64,000 bases of DNA from Prorocentrum cordatum (Eukaryota > Sar > Dinophyceae > Prorocentrales > Prorocentraceae). The notes under the pieces are model-generated. The model made no database searches. It was given only the letters and a program-made list of their open reading frames with translations, and had not been told where the DNA came from. Numbering within the stretch: position 1 is the first letter of the stretch; each line of letters starts with the position of its first letter. Positions 31,488 through 41,830 of this stretch are shown here, piece by piece. A program made the position numbers and the translations under genes. Location of the stretch: the NCBI GenBank assembly GCA_963575745.1, contig CAUYUJ010001736.1, forward strand, positions 70,167 to 134,166, given 5' to 3'.

Positions 31488-32939
31488 TCCTAATGCTGTT
31501 GTGAGCTTGCCGCCGCTTGTAGATCTGACGCAGTCGTAGTGGCTCGGCTGTGTCTGAACTCAGTTTTCTTCTGGCGCAGAAGTGGTCGGCAAGGCATACA
31601 CCTTTCCTGCGGGTCTGCGTGGCGTGATTCGCGATGCTCTGTCGACGAGCGGGAGGGCTCCACGGGTTGCTTGAATGGGGAGGGAAGAGGACTTCTGCGA
31701 GAGTCGTGTGCCGACGGCACCCCCCCAACATCGATAAGCGAGGTGCAGCCCGCGCCGATGACGCCGCCGATGCTGTTTCACAGAGCGTGCGCTGGCACTC
31801 TGCCGCAGGACGTTGCCCGAGCTTGTCGAGCAGATTAAGTCAGCGCCGCACCGGCACTCTGCCGCAGAGACCTCGAATATTCTGCGGTCCAGCCAGCCTC
31901 CACGGATCGCTGGCCTTTGAGGAATGCGCCTTCCCCCCAGGACGATACTCTGTTGGGACACCCCTGACACGGAATCCCCTCTTTTTTGCCTTCTCCCAGC
32001 CTCACCTCTTCAGTGGTGCACCAGTCACTCTGGATGCGTTGATTGTCCGACAGAGGTAGTGAATTTGAATCATCATCACTACTCATTCGCACCCATTCAC
32101 AATGGCTTCGGGCTCGCCACGCTGTTTGCGACACGCAATTCTCAGGTACATGTGCAGCGTACGGCACACACGTTCAATGGTTATGAGCTTGCCACACAAG
32201 TTCGCAAGGGTAGCGTCATCGCTCCTAAGCAGGGCTATTTTTATTTGCCGCCCGATTTTAACGGCACGCTTCGTAGTAAGTCACACTGTGTAGCCGCCAG
32301 CGGCTTCCTGTCACCGAACTTTGGAGCAGGCCTGTCTCGCACATCGCGGACGGTTACAGTGCGCGCATGTTCTGATGATTTGACTTCGCCGAATGAGCGT
32401 TACCAAGGAAGCATCATTCTATCCCCGCCTCCCACCTCTCCTTCCTGTCTCCTTCCTTTGCCTCCTTCCGTTGTAGCCGCAGGAGGCACATAAGACTTTC
32501 CCAGCATCATCAGGCCGCCAGCTCGTTTCCAGCGGGCCGGACTTGATCGTGGGTGCCAGGTTTTTCAAATCCGCAAACTTTATGAAGGCATATCTGCCCA
32601 GGTGCTTACAGCGCTTGGCGCAAGCCATTTTGAACATCGGCAGTTCTAAGACAATGGAGCAGTCGACTATGAATTCATCCAATGAGGCGTGCGTGGTCAA
32701 CAGCACAAGCTTCCTAGCGAACACTCTGGATCCAACCATGCAGGTTCCGCAAACTTTATGAAGACAACTCGGTCTGGGTACTTACAGCGCCTGGTGCGAG
32801 TTGTTCATTTTCCCAATTTTATAACTAGGCGAATGCTCGCCGCAACTTTCCACGATAGCTTCCGCTATGCGGGTGCCACTGATTGAAAAAACAAGACCAT
32901 GATAAGCAAAATGGAGAGACACCATAATCACTAAACAAC
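31488..32939. other. Unassigned; one direct-repeat pair
   Basis: CCGCAAACTTTATGAAG followed by CTTACAGCGC recurs at about 32570-32615 and 32747-32790. The open frame at 31924-32493 shows no recognisable domain. GC is lower (about 50%) than elsewhere. Confidence 0.4.
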
Positions 32940-33150
32940 CTTTGGCGCTTACGGCCTCGGATCTTTTGGGGGCCTCTTAGGGGATGTCTTGGGCCACCTC
33001 GGGGCTATCTCGTGGTCTCTTGTTGCCGTCTTGGGGCTATCTTGAGGTTTACCCACCATTCATTTCCGGAGCGCTCTTGGGAGTCTTGGGAGCTTTTGCA
33101 AACCTCCAGCTTCCGCTTGGGACCATCTTAGGCGATGTTGGAGGCATCTT
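32940..33150. repeat. TCTTGGGGCC-type low-complexity repeat, block 3
   Basis: Units around GTCTTGGG and CTATCTTGAGG. Confidence 0.7.
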
Positions 33151-33520
33151 TCAGGCGTGGGAAGCCAAGCCAATAGGAAGCAAAACGGACAAACATCCGA
33201 ATTCATTGAGTTTTCAAGGTGCTGATCCATGTATGTGTATTTCTCCGTAGGGGCTTCGCCCCCTGCCGCCGGCCCCCTCTCTCGGAGAATGGGCCATGGA
33301 AGAGCTAAGTCATAAGGCTTTGGCGCTGTCGCGCAGCAGTATCGGAACTTCATGCGAGGCCGATTCGCAATCGGCAAAACCAACTGATCACAAGAGGGGT
33401 TACCACACAGGGCGATTGGTAAGACGTGTATGGTTTACGAGCTTGGTTACCACACCTTGGGATTAAAGGGCCGAGGGAGTACTCGCAGTTTGGGTTACTA
33501 CGCCTTGCGATGGATGTCCG
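33151..33520. other. Unassigned, no gene seen
   Basis: The last 90 bp contain diverged GGTTAC(C/T)AC(A/G)CCTTG units leading into the 73-bp satellite. Confidence 0.4.
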
Positions 33521-33958
33521 TGAGGGGTGGCACCGAATTTCAGAAATATAGCAAATCCCATGTGTTTTTGGACCCTGACCCCGCGGATCTGCGTGAGGGG
33601 TGGCACCGAATTTCAGAAATGTGACAAATCCTTTGTGTTTTTGGACCCTGACGCCGCGGATGTGCGTGAGGGGTGGCACCGAATTTCAGAAATGTGGCAA
33701 ATCCCCTGTGTTTTTGGACCCTGACCCCGCGGATCTGCGTGAGGGGTGGCACGAAATTTTAGAAATGTAGCAAATCACATGCGTTTTTGGACCCTGACCC
33801 CGCGGATCTGCGTGAGGGGTGGCACCGAATTTCAGAAATGTGGCAAATCCTTTTTGTTTTTGGACCCTGACGCCGCGGATCTGCGTGAGGGGTGGCACCG
33901 AATTTCAGAAATGTGGCAAATCCCCTGTGTTTTTGGACCCTGACCCCGCGGATCTGTG
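33521..33958. repeat. 73-bp tandem satellite, six units
   Basis: TGAGGGGTGGCACCGAATTTC starts at 33521, 33594, 33667, 33740, 33813 and 33886, exactly 73 bp apart. Each unit contains TTTTTGGACCCTGAC and CCGCGGAT, with few differences between units. Confidence 0.97.
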
Positions 33959-34224
33959 AAACTGTCGCCACTTTCGAAGCCTGCTGGGGGGGCCAGCACA
34001 GTGGGCTTCCCGCACGTCTTTCTCCAGCTCTTCGTTCCCGACTCCCCATGTCCTCTTCGAGCCTGTAGGTGTCGCCCCTCGTTCTTGTATGGTTCTCTTG
34101 CGCATCATGCCATAGGCGCGTGCCCCAAGTAGTTTACATATTAAACATCGGATCCTGCAGTTTGATTGTCCATGCAAGTTTCGGCCAACTCCTCGTTTCC
34201 CATGATACAAATGGGTTGGGTACG

Positions 34225-34838
34225 TCACAGGGTATTTTTTTTGTGGGGCTTTCCCATCGAATCCCTTTGTGGCGCTTTCCGGAGGATTCCTTCTGTGAGG
34301 CTTTCCAATCGGATCCCTTTGTTGTGCTTTCCGAAGGATTTTTTTGTTTGCGAGGTTTTCCAATATAATCCCTTTGTGGTGTTTTCCGACGGATTCCTTT
34401 TGCGATGCTTTCCAATCGGATATTTTTGCGGTGCTTTCCAAAGGATTCCTTGTGTGAGGCTTTCCAATCGAATCCCTTTGTCAGGCTTTCCAATCGAATC
34501 CCTTTGTGGTGCTTTCTATTGCGAGGCTTTCCAATATAATCCCTTTGTTGTGCTTTCCAAAGTATTCCTTTTGTGAGGTTTTCCCATCGAATCTCTTTGC
34601 TGTGCTTTCCAAAGAATTCCTTTTTGTGAGGCTTTCCAATCGAATCCCTTTGTGTGCTTTCCACGGGATTCCTTTTGTGAGGCTTTCCCATAGAATCCCC
34701 TTGTGGTGCTTTCCAACGGATTCCGACTTTGAGGCTTTCCAATAGAATCCCCTTGTCGTTTTTTCCAAAATGATTCCCTTTTTATGTGGCTTTCCAATCG
34801 AATCCCCTTGTGGTGGTTTCCAAAGGACTCTTTGAGGA
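34225..34838. repeat. 51-bp tandem satellite (left arm of a large palindrome)
   Basis: Units of the form GAGGCTTTCCAATCGAATCC, CTTTGTGGTGCTTTCCAAAG, GATTCCTTTTGT repeat about 12 times with drift, some units losing half. Because the period is a multiple of three, minus-strand frames stay open as a 17-residue periodic peptide; this is not taken as coding. Confidence 0.92.
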
Positions 34839-34852
34839 GGAGGACAAAGAGA

Positions 34853-34887
<35 letters not shown>

Positions 34888-35120
34888 AAGCGAGAGAGAG
34901 AGAGAGAGAGAGAACGAAAAAGAGCGGAGGAGGATGAGGAGGAGGAGGAAGAGGAGATATGTATGATCATGTGTGGGGGGGGGGGCGATCTACCCCCCCA
35001 CCCACATGATCATACATATTTCCTCCTCGTCTTCATCCTCCTCCACTCTTCTTCGTTCTCTCTTTCTCTCGCTCTCTCTCTCTCTCTCTTTCTCTTTCTC
35101 TCTCTCTCTCTACATATCTC
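34839..35120. repeat. Palindrome centre: GA tract, 25-bp inverted repeat, CT tract
   Basis: GAGAGA/GAGGAGGA-rich 34839-34961, then ATATGTATGATCATGTGTGG, a G11 run, CGATCTA, C-rich, and CACCCACATGATCATACATAT ending about 35020, followed by the CTCCTC/CTCTCT mirror to about 35120. The order of blocks on the right is the complement of the left. Confidence 0.92.
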
Positions 35121-35396
35121 TCTACATATATGTATATATATGTATGTATACAGATCTCTCTTCTCCTCCTCCCCCTCCTCCTCCGCCTCCTCCTCCTCCG
35201 CCTCCTCTGCATCACAAAGTGATTCTACTGGAAAGCCTCATAAAAGGGAATCCTTTGGAAAACACTACAAAAGGATCCGATTGGACAACCTCACAAAAGG
35301 AATCTTTTGGAAAGCGCAACAAAGGGATTCTATGGGAAAGCCTCACAGCAGGAATCCTTTGGAAAGCACAGCGAAAATATCATATAGGAAAGCCTC

Positions 35397-35399
<3 letters not shown>
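35121..35399. repeat. Right arm of the large palindrome (inverted 51-bp satellite)
   Basis: TATATG-rich and CTC-rich leader, then from about 35222 units GGAAAGCCTCA..AAAAGGAATCCTTTGGAAAGC, the reverse complement of the 34225-34838 satellite. One more unit follows the poly-A tract at 35510-35560. Confidence 0.9.
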
Positions 35400-35464
<65 letters not shown>

Positions 35465-35480
35465 AAAAAAAAAAAAAAAA
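35399..35480. repeat. Poly-A tract (about 80 nt, one C)
   Basis: A-run interrupted only at 35464. It lies inside the inverted satellite arm, so it may be an inserted mRNA-type tail or an expanded A-tract of the unit. Confidence 0.97.
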
Positions 35481-35644
35481 TGGACGGTACCACAAAGGGA
35501 TTATAGTTAAAAGCGTCACACAAGGAATCCTTCGGAAAGCATCACCAAGGAATTCCAGTGTAAAAGAGAAGAGCAATGATGATGCTGTAACCATATGATG
35601 ACGGTGAATCCGGACAAGGAATGTCTTGGGCAAGCCATCGGGGC

Positions 35645-35665
35645 TGGTCGCAATTTTGGCTCAAG
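35645..35665 (+). other. Spliced-leader remnant upstream of the FG-GAP gene
   Basis: TGGTCGCAATTTTGGCTCAAG matches 17 of 21 positions of the dinoflagellate leader, including the complete 13-nt ATTTTGGCTCAAG end. It lies 83 nt before the gene's ATG. Confidence 0.8.
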
Positions 35666-35747
35666 GTTTCGAGGGGCCGTCGCCGGCCTCCCAGGGCTCC
35701 CCTCTGGCGTCTCTCGTTCCGCTCAGCTCTGCACATCTGCAGACGGC

Positions 35748-37486
35748 ATGATGCGCCTGCGCACGTCTCACAGCGTCGGCGCGCTGCTCTTGCTGCTGGC
35801 AGCGCGCGGCACCCCGAGCGCCGGGTCGCCGGCGAGCGGGACGCTGGCCCGCCCGAGGGTGGAGGGCTCGGCGAGCGGTCGCCCTCGCGAGCCGCAGGCC
35901 GAGTTCGGGAGGCGCCTGTCTACCAGCGGCGCGCAGTTGCTCAAGCTCATGGCGGGTGATGGGGTCGACAACGACAGGTTCGGAATGTCGGTGGCCGTGA
36001 GCTCCGACGGGGCCCGCGTGGTGGTGGGGGCCGTTTACTCTACGAAGACTGGCAGATCACTATTCATGGCTCCGTGTACGTGCTCGACGGGGCCACCGGC
36101 GAGAGGCTGCTGAAGCTTGTGGCGAGTGATGGGGCTGCAGACGACTGGTTCGGTTCCTCGGTGGCCGTGAGCTCCGACGGGGCCCGCGTGGTGGTGGGAA
36201 ACGACTATGACGACGACCAGGGCGACAAGTCCGGCTCCGTGTACGTGCTCGACGGGGCCACCGGCGAGACGCTGCTGAAGCCTGTGGCGAGTGATGGGGC
36301 TGCAGACGACTGGTTCGGTTCCTCGGTGGCCGTGAGCTCCGACGGGGCCCGCGTGGTGGTGGGGGCCTTAGGTGACGACGACCAGGGCCCCAGTTCCGGC
36401 TCCGTGTACGTGCTCGACGGGTCCACCGGCGAGACGCTGCTGAAGCATGTGGCGAGTGATGGGGCTGCAGACGACTGGTTCGGTTCCTCGGTGGCCGTGA
36501 GCTCCGACGGGGCCCGCGTGGTGGTGGGGGCCTTAGGTGACGACGACCAGGGCCCCAGTTCCGGCTCCGTGTACGTGCTCGACGGGTCCACCGGCGAGAC
36601 GCTGCTGAAGCATGTGGCGAGTGATGGGGCTGCAGACGACTGGTTCGGTTCCTCGGTGGCCGTGAGCTCCGACGGGGCCCGCGTGGTGGTGGGGGCCTAT
36701 GGCGACGGCTCCAGTTCCGGCTCCGTGTACGTGCTCGACGGGGCCACCGGCGAGACGCTGCTGAAGCTTGTGGCGAGTGATGGGGCTGCAGACGACCGTT
36801 TCGGTTCCTCGGTGGCCGTGAGCTCTGACGGGGCCCGCGTGGTGGTGGGGGCCTATGGTGACCACGACCAGGGCCCCAGTTCCGGCTCCGTGTACGTGCT
36901 CGACGGGGCCACCAGCGAGACGCTGCTGAAGCTTGTGGCGAGTGATGGGGCCAACTTCGACTTTTTCGGTTCTTCGGTGGCCGTGAGCTCCGACGGGGCC
37001 CGCGTGGTGGTGGGGGCCTATGGCGACGGCTCCAGTTCCGGCTCCGTGTACGTGCTCGACGGGGCCACCGGCGAGAGGCTGCTGAAGCTTGTGGCGAGTG
37101 ATGGGGCTGCAGACGACCGTTTCGGTTACTCGGTGGCCGTGAGCTCCGACGGGGCCCGCGTGGTGGTGGGGAGCAAACATGACGACGACCAGGGCGACAG
37201 TTCCGGCTCCGACGGTACCACCTGCGAGAGGCTGCTGAAGCTTGTGGAGAGTGAGGGGGCCGAACTCGACTTGTTCGGTTCCTCGGTGGCCGTGAGCTCC
37301 GACGGGGCCTGCGTGGTGGTGGGGGCCTACTATGACGACGACCGGGGCTACAATTCAGGCTCCGCGTACGTGTTCGACTTCGCCGAGGCAGCAACTGAGA
37401 CGACCACCGCGACGACCACCAAGACGGCCACGACGACCACCGATACGGGCACGAGTTCCGCCCATCACCACCAATGTGAACAATAG
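35748..37486 (+). pseudogene. Secreted FG-GAP beta-propeller protein, one frameshift
   Basis: The ATG at 35748 (second Met at 35751) opens a signal peptide: Arg-containing n-region, core VGALLLLLAA, then small residues. After a linker come nine repeats of about 55 residues with the core FGSSVAVSSDGARVVVGA followed by an Asp-rich loop and SGSVYVLDGATGE. This is the FG-GAP/integrin-alpha-type propeller blade; the Asp loop resembles its Ca2+ site. The expected role is extracellular or surface binding; the ligand is unknown. Repeat DNA units are 165 bp (156 bp where the loop is shorter); units starting at 36233, 36398 and 36563 are almost identical. One frame change lies near 36036-36041: the frame ending VVVGAVY gives way to one reading YEDWQITIHGSVYV, so a single-base loss or two-base gain (or assembly error) separates signal peptide plus blade 1 from blades 2-9. 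The tail is Thr-rich and ends HHHQCEQ with TAG at 37484; no membrane anchor. Confidence 0.8.
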
Positions 37487-37762
37487 TGTCAGTGCTGATC
37501 TGTAAGCAGTGTAGCATAGCGTGCCAGCAAGGAAGCAGAATGTGCTAATATTCAGACGGAAGGTGACATGTCCCTTCGTAACCATTTGGGCTCAATCCTT
37601 TCCAGGGCCCTTGAGCTTGGACGCATCGGTAGGCACCTTTGCAGGTTCCGCTGAGCAACAAACCATCGCCTATCATTGCTGATACATTTACGTCATTGCT
37701 GACAACGACAACCTCGCGGTTATCATCGCACCTAGACCCTTCATCGCAATGTCGGGTCTGCA
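37487..37762 (+). other. Possible 5' LTR of the copia element
   Basis: Starts TGTCAG directly after the FG-GAP stop codon and ends GTCTGCA one base before the primer-binding site. The TG...CA ends fit an LTR. The left boundary is a guess because no 3' LTR is present to compare. Confidence 0.35.
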
Positions 37763-37763
37763 T

Positions 37764-37776
37764 TGGTAGCAGGAGC
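37764..37776 (+). promoter_or_regulatory. Primer-binding site, initiator tRNA-Met type
   Basis: TGGTAGCAGGAGC resembles the complement of the 3' end of eukaryotic initiator tRNA-Met (TGGTAGCAGAGG / TGGTATCAGAGC), the usual primer of Ty1/copia elements. It lies 107 nt upstream of the Gag ATG. Confidence 0.6.
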
Positions 37777-40587
37777 TAACTCGACCACGGCAGCTACGTG
37801 CGCGACTTCGCAGAGTCATTTGGCAAGCACTACAGGCTCGTGATTTGGATTGCGACTGTACCTCTCATTCGAGGTCGCCACCATGGCGACGGCAGGAGGA
37901 GCCGCAGCAGCCAGCGGCGAGGACAAGAGCAACGGGGGCAAGATCCCAGCACCCGTCTTCGATGGCGCGAGCAAGACCATGAAGAAGCACCGCCGAGAGG
38001 TCGCCACCTGGTAGATCAGGACCGAGGTCAAGCCGCCCATGCAGGGGGCGACCTTGCTGGCCAGCCTGAAGGGCAAGGCCGAGGAAGCGTGCGAGGAGCT
38101 CGAACTCGACTCCATCAAGGGCGACGACTCGGTGGAGGTGTTCCTGGAGTACCTCGGGAAGCGCTTTCCCGAGATCGAGGTGCTGGAGACTCCAGCGCTG
38201 CTGGAGACCTTCGTGCGCCCGGCCTGCGTCCGGCACAAGTGCGAGGAGATTCGCGACTACAACAACCGCTTCAACGGGATCGCCACCAAGCTGAAGGCCA
38301 AGGGCATCCAGGTGCCCGACGAGGTCCTGGCGGACCTGTGCATCAAGGGGGCCCGCCTGCCCCCGGAGCGCGCGGCGAGCGTGCCCAACGGTGTGGGCCA
38401 CAAGTTTAACCCTACCAAGGTCCAGGAGCAGTTGATGATCAACTTGCCCAAGGTATCGGTCGTGGACGGCCACAAGGACAGCCACGACAAAGGAGGCTAC
38501 GGAGGTCGCAAGAACAAGGACCACAAGCGGGCGTGCGCCACGGAGACCTACGAGGAGGATCGTAGGGCCGAGTTCGACGGCGCGTCCTCAGACAGCTCCG
38601 ACGACTACGAGGACGAGCTGCCCGACGGGCTGCAGGACGCGGTCGACGAGGCGGAGGAGCAGGTAGCCTTCTTCACCAAGAAGATTGTGCGCGCCAAGGA
38701 CAAGCTGAAGGAGGCGAAGCAGGCGCGCGGCTACTTCGCCAAGCGCGACGGCGGCAACCCGCCGAAGAGAGACGATCCCAAGATCGCCAAGATGAAGGCA
38801 AGGACACACTGCGGCGCATGTGGCCAGAAGGGCCATTGGCGCGGTGACCCGCAGTGCCCGAAGAAGAAAGACCCTAACGCCAAGGCCGACATCCCGAGGA
38901 AGGGAAGCAACAGGACGAACATCGCCACGAACGAGACCAGCGACGCGCAGGGGCCTCACGTGGCGGAGAGGACGGTCGCGGCGGTCTACCAGCAGGACCA
39001 GCGGGCCGCGGCTCGCGACAGGAAGTACGGCGCGCTGCACAGCATCGACTGGACGCAGATGCGCCAGGCCGCCGGGCTACCCGAAGAAGTTACGGCAGCG
39101 GCGTTCTTCATCAATAAGGACCACCAGTGCCTGATGGCCGCGACGAGCTCGGCGCTTATCTACCTCTGCGTCGAGGACCTGCTGAAGGAGTCGGGGGGCG
39201 AGCTGACCTTCGACACGGCCTGCGCGCGGTGCGTCGGCGGCCTCGACTGGTACAGCGACATCAAGAAGAGGCTGGCCGCCTTCAACATCCAGCCCGTCGA
39301 GTACCCCGAGAAGGAGCCGTTCCGATTCGGGGCGTCCAAGGTGGTGTTCAGCCTCAAGGCGGCGCTGATCCCCTGTTCGGTGAACGGCAAGGCCTTCACC
39401 GTCAGCATGAGCATCGTGCGCAGCGCCGTGCCAGGCCTGTTCGGCCGCGAGGCCCAGAGCGAGCTGGACACAGTCTACCACGCCGGAGACAACAAGCTGG
39501 ACATCAAATCGATCGACGAGCACGACATCCAGATGGGGCCGAGCCGCGCCAGACACCCGACGCTGGACATCGCACACTTTACGCCGAGCTACAAGCCCGT
39601 TTCGGACGTCTCGGATACCAAGGCCGACGTTCGTCTCCACCCTTGCGCTTCTTACCGCGCTGAGACAGCTGTGGCCAGCGCCGCCAAGCCGGCGGTGCCC
39701 GAGGCTCGCCGCCAAGGGGTCGCCTCGGAGGCCGACGAGTCTCAGTCGGACACTGACTGCGACGCGCTCGATAGCGCCGAACTGTTCGAGCAGCAGGTGC
39801 GCCAGGCCATGAGCGCATACATTCCATCACGTCAATCGTCGTCGGGATCGGAAGACGAGGCCTGGGGAGTGTGTACTAGGTCAGTCGGCACCGCACAGAT
39901 TATGCAGACAAACCACGATCATGACGAACGAGGAGCTAAACCTCGCAGCGATTCTCCGTCACGGCGTGTTCGATTTCAGCAGCAAGCAAGCCGTGGCGAG
40001 CCACGAGATCAGCCATCAGCACGCAGTCATCAAACTACATCATCACCGCAGCCATCCGGCTCGAGTTCAATTGTGGCTCCACCAGCGAGTGCGACGCGTG
40101 CCGTGGCAGATCCATCCACCGCAGCTTTCTACGAACCAGCGGCCGGCGCTTATGCCCCCGCCGCACCAGCGATGTACGACATCTCCCAAGGAGACGAGCC
40201 CGGGGAGCAGCAACCAGAACTTGCCGACGACGAGTACTGCCCGTCCCCCGGCGATATCCAGCATGCGGATGCCGGAGCTGCAGGCCGAGGTGGCAAGCTA
40301 CGACTTGGATGTGCGCGACGCCACGTGCGACCAGCTCCGGGTGATCTTGCGCGCGCTGAGGGCCGAGGGCCGCGAGAGCACGCCGCAGGGCAACTACATC
40401 CCGGGGCCCGGCAAGAAGAACCAGGAGGAGCTCCAGCAGCTGTGCTGGGACCGCAAGATCGAGTTCGACCAGCGCGCGACCGTGCCGGAGCTCAGGCAGC
40501 GCCTCAAGGGCTGGAAGGTCGAGGACGCGGCCAGCAGTGCCTCGGCAACGGTGGCTCATCCGAGCTCACAGATCACCGGGGACGACA

Positions 40588-40740
40588 AGATGCGCTTCGG
40601 CAAGTACCCCACGGCGGACTACCGCTGGGTGCTCAAGAACGACCTGGGCTACGCGCAGTGGGCGGTCCTGGAGCTCAACAGCAACCGGGCAAGCCCGCTC
40701 CTGGCGCGGTTTGCCAGGTGGGTCAAGGCGCACGGAGCGC
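40588..40740 (+). other. FGKY-type domain inside the copia polyprotein
   Basis: MRFGKYPTADYRWVLKND then LGYAQWAV resembles the F-G-K-Y...D-x-G-Y...W pattern found after exodeoxyribonuclease X-like nucleases and in DUF3820-type small proteins (family recall, not searched). It lies in the shifted frame between protease and methyltransferase-like domain. The upstream 100 residues are helical (MPELQAEVASYDLDVRD). Confidence 0.5.
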
Positions 40741-41248
40741 AGCCCCTCGCCCCGGAGAAGGCCAATACCACTTTGGAGGCAGCGATGGCCGAGGAGGTGG
40801 TGCTGGACGACGAGTGGGTGGCGCCAGCGGCGACGACCACGAGGGCGTCAGCAAGCCGGGGGAGCTGAGCTGGGCATCGGCGCCAGCGCCCTCCGGAGCC
40901 GCACGAGATGGACACCAGCGACATGGGCTTCGAGAAGGCTGGCGAGACCGACAGGGAGGATCACCCGAGCGGCTCCCGGGAACCTCAGCAGAGCCGAGAT
41001 TAGGCGGCGGTGGCCGCCAGGACGGGTCGCCAGCCCCGAGGCGGCGGCCAGGCATCAAGAAGGGCAAGCGCGTCGGCCTCCTCTACCAGGTCACGGGCTT
41101 GCTGAGCGCCTTCGCCTTTCAGACGGTGCTCACCGCGGACTGGCTGGCTAGACCTCTCAAGCCAGTGGCGCAGCATGCTACCAGTGCTGCGCGAGACATG
41201 GTCTACCACGTCCAGAACGTCAAGGAGGCCTACAGCGTTCGCAGCCAC

Positions 41249-41830
41249 CGCGTGGACGTCATGCAGGTGTTCGGAGGCGAAGGCGGCATCACCGAGGCGG
41301 CGTGGAAGCGCCAGATGACGGCCACAGAGGTGATCGACCGCAAGCACGGCTGGGACTTGCGCAAGCAGAAGGACCTCGACGCGACGTACGACCTGTACTA
41401 CGCCTCGAGGCCGAAGTTCGTGTCAATCGAGCTACCCTGCGCCTACTACACGAACATCACGCACCTCAACTTTCGGACGCCGCAGGCCAAGCAGGCGCTC
41501 CGGCGGATCTGGAGGGCGGAGCGGCCGTTCCTTTCATTGGCCCGCGACCTCTTCCAGTACCAGCTCGACTCTGGCGACATGGCCATGATCGAGAAACCGG
41601 CCACCAGCCGGCTCTGGACACAGCGCGCGATTTTGGAGCTACTGGCAGACGAGCGCGTGTACCAGGTGGGGTGCGACATGTGCGAGTACGGGGCTCGACA
41701 CTACAAGACGGGGGGACTCATCAAGCACCCCGCGAAGCTGCTCGTTACCCATAAGGAGTTCGAGCAGCTGAAGCGCACCTGCAGCCGCAAGCACCACGAC
41801 CAGACCTTCGGGGACAACGTGGCGGTGCGC
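41249..41830 (+). other. DNA-methyltransferase-like domain inside the copia polyprotein
   Basis: VDVMQVFGGEGGITEAA resembles motif I (D-x-F-x-G-x-G-G) of C5-cytosine methyltransferases; ATEVIDRK gives the acidic end of the next strand (motif II); VSIELPCAYYT has the Pro-Cys of motif IV; MAMIEKPATSRLW sits where motif VI (E-N) is expected. The segment then runs GCDMCEYG and HPAKLLVTHKEFEQL. It would bind S-adenosylmethionine if active, but motif VI reads EK and the target-recognition and motif IX-X parts are missing before the HHCC/integrase. The frame is open throughout. Confidence 0.6.

Noticed and set aside
36060-37517. 485-codon minus-strand open frame
   Set aside because: Antisense shadow of the FG-GAP repeats; Arg/Ser/Pro-rich with no domain.
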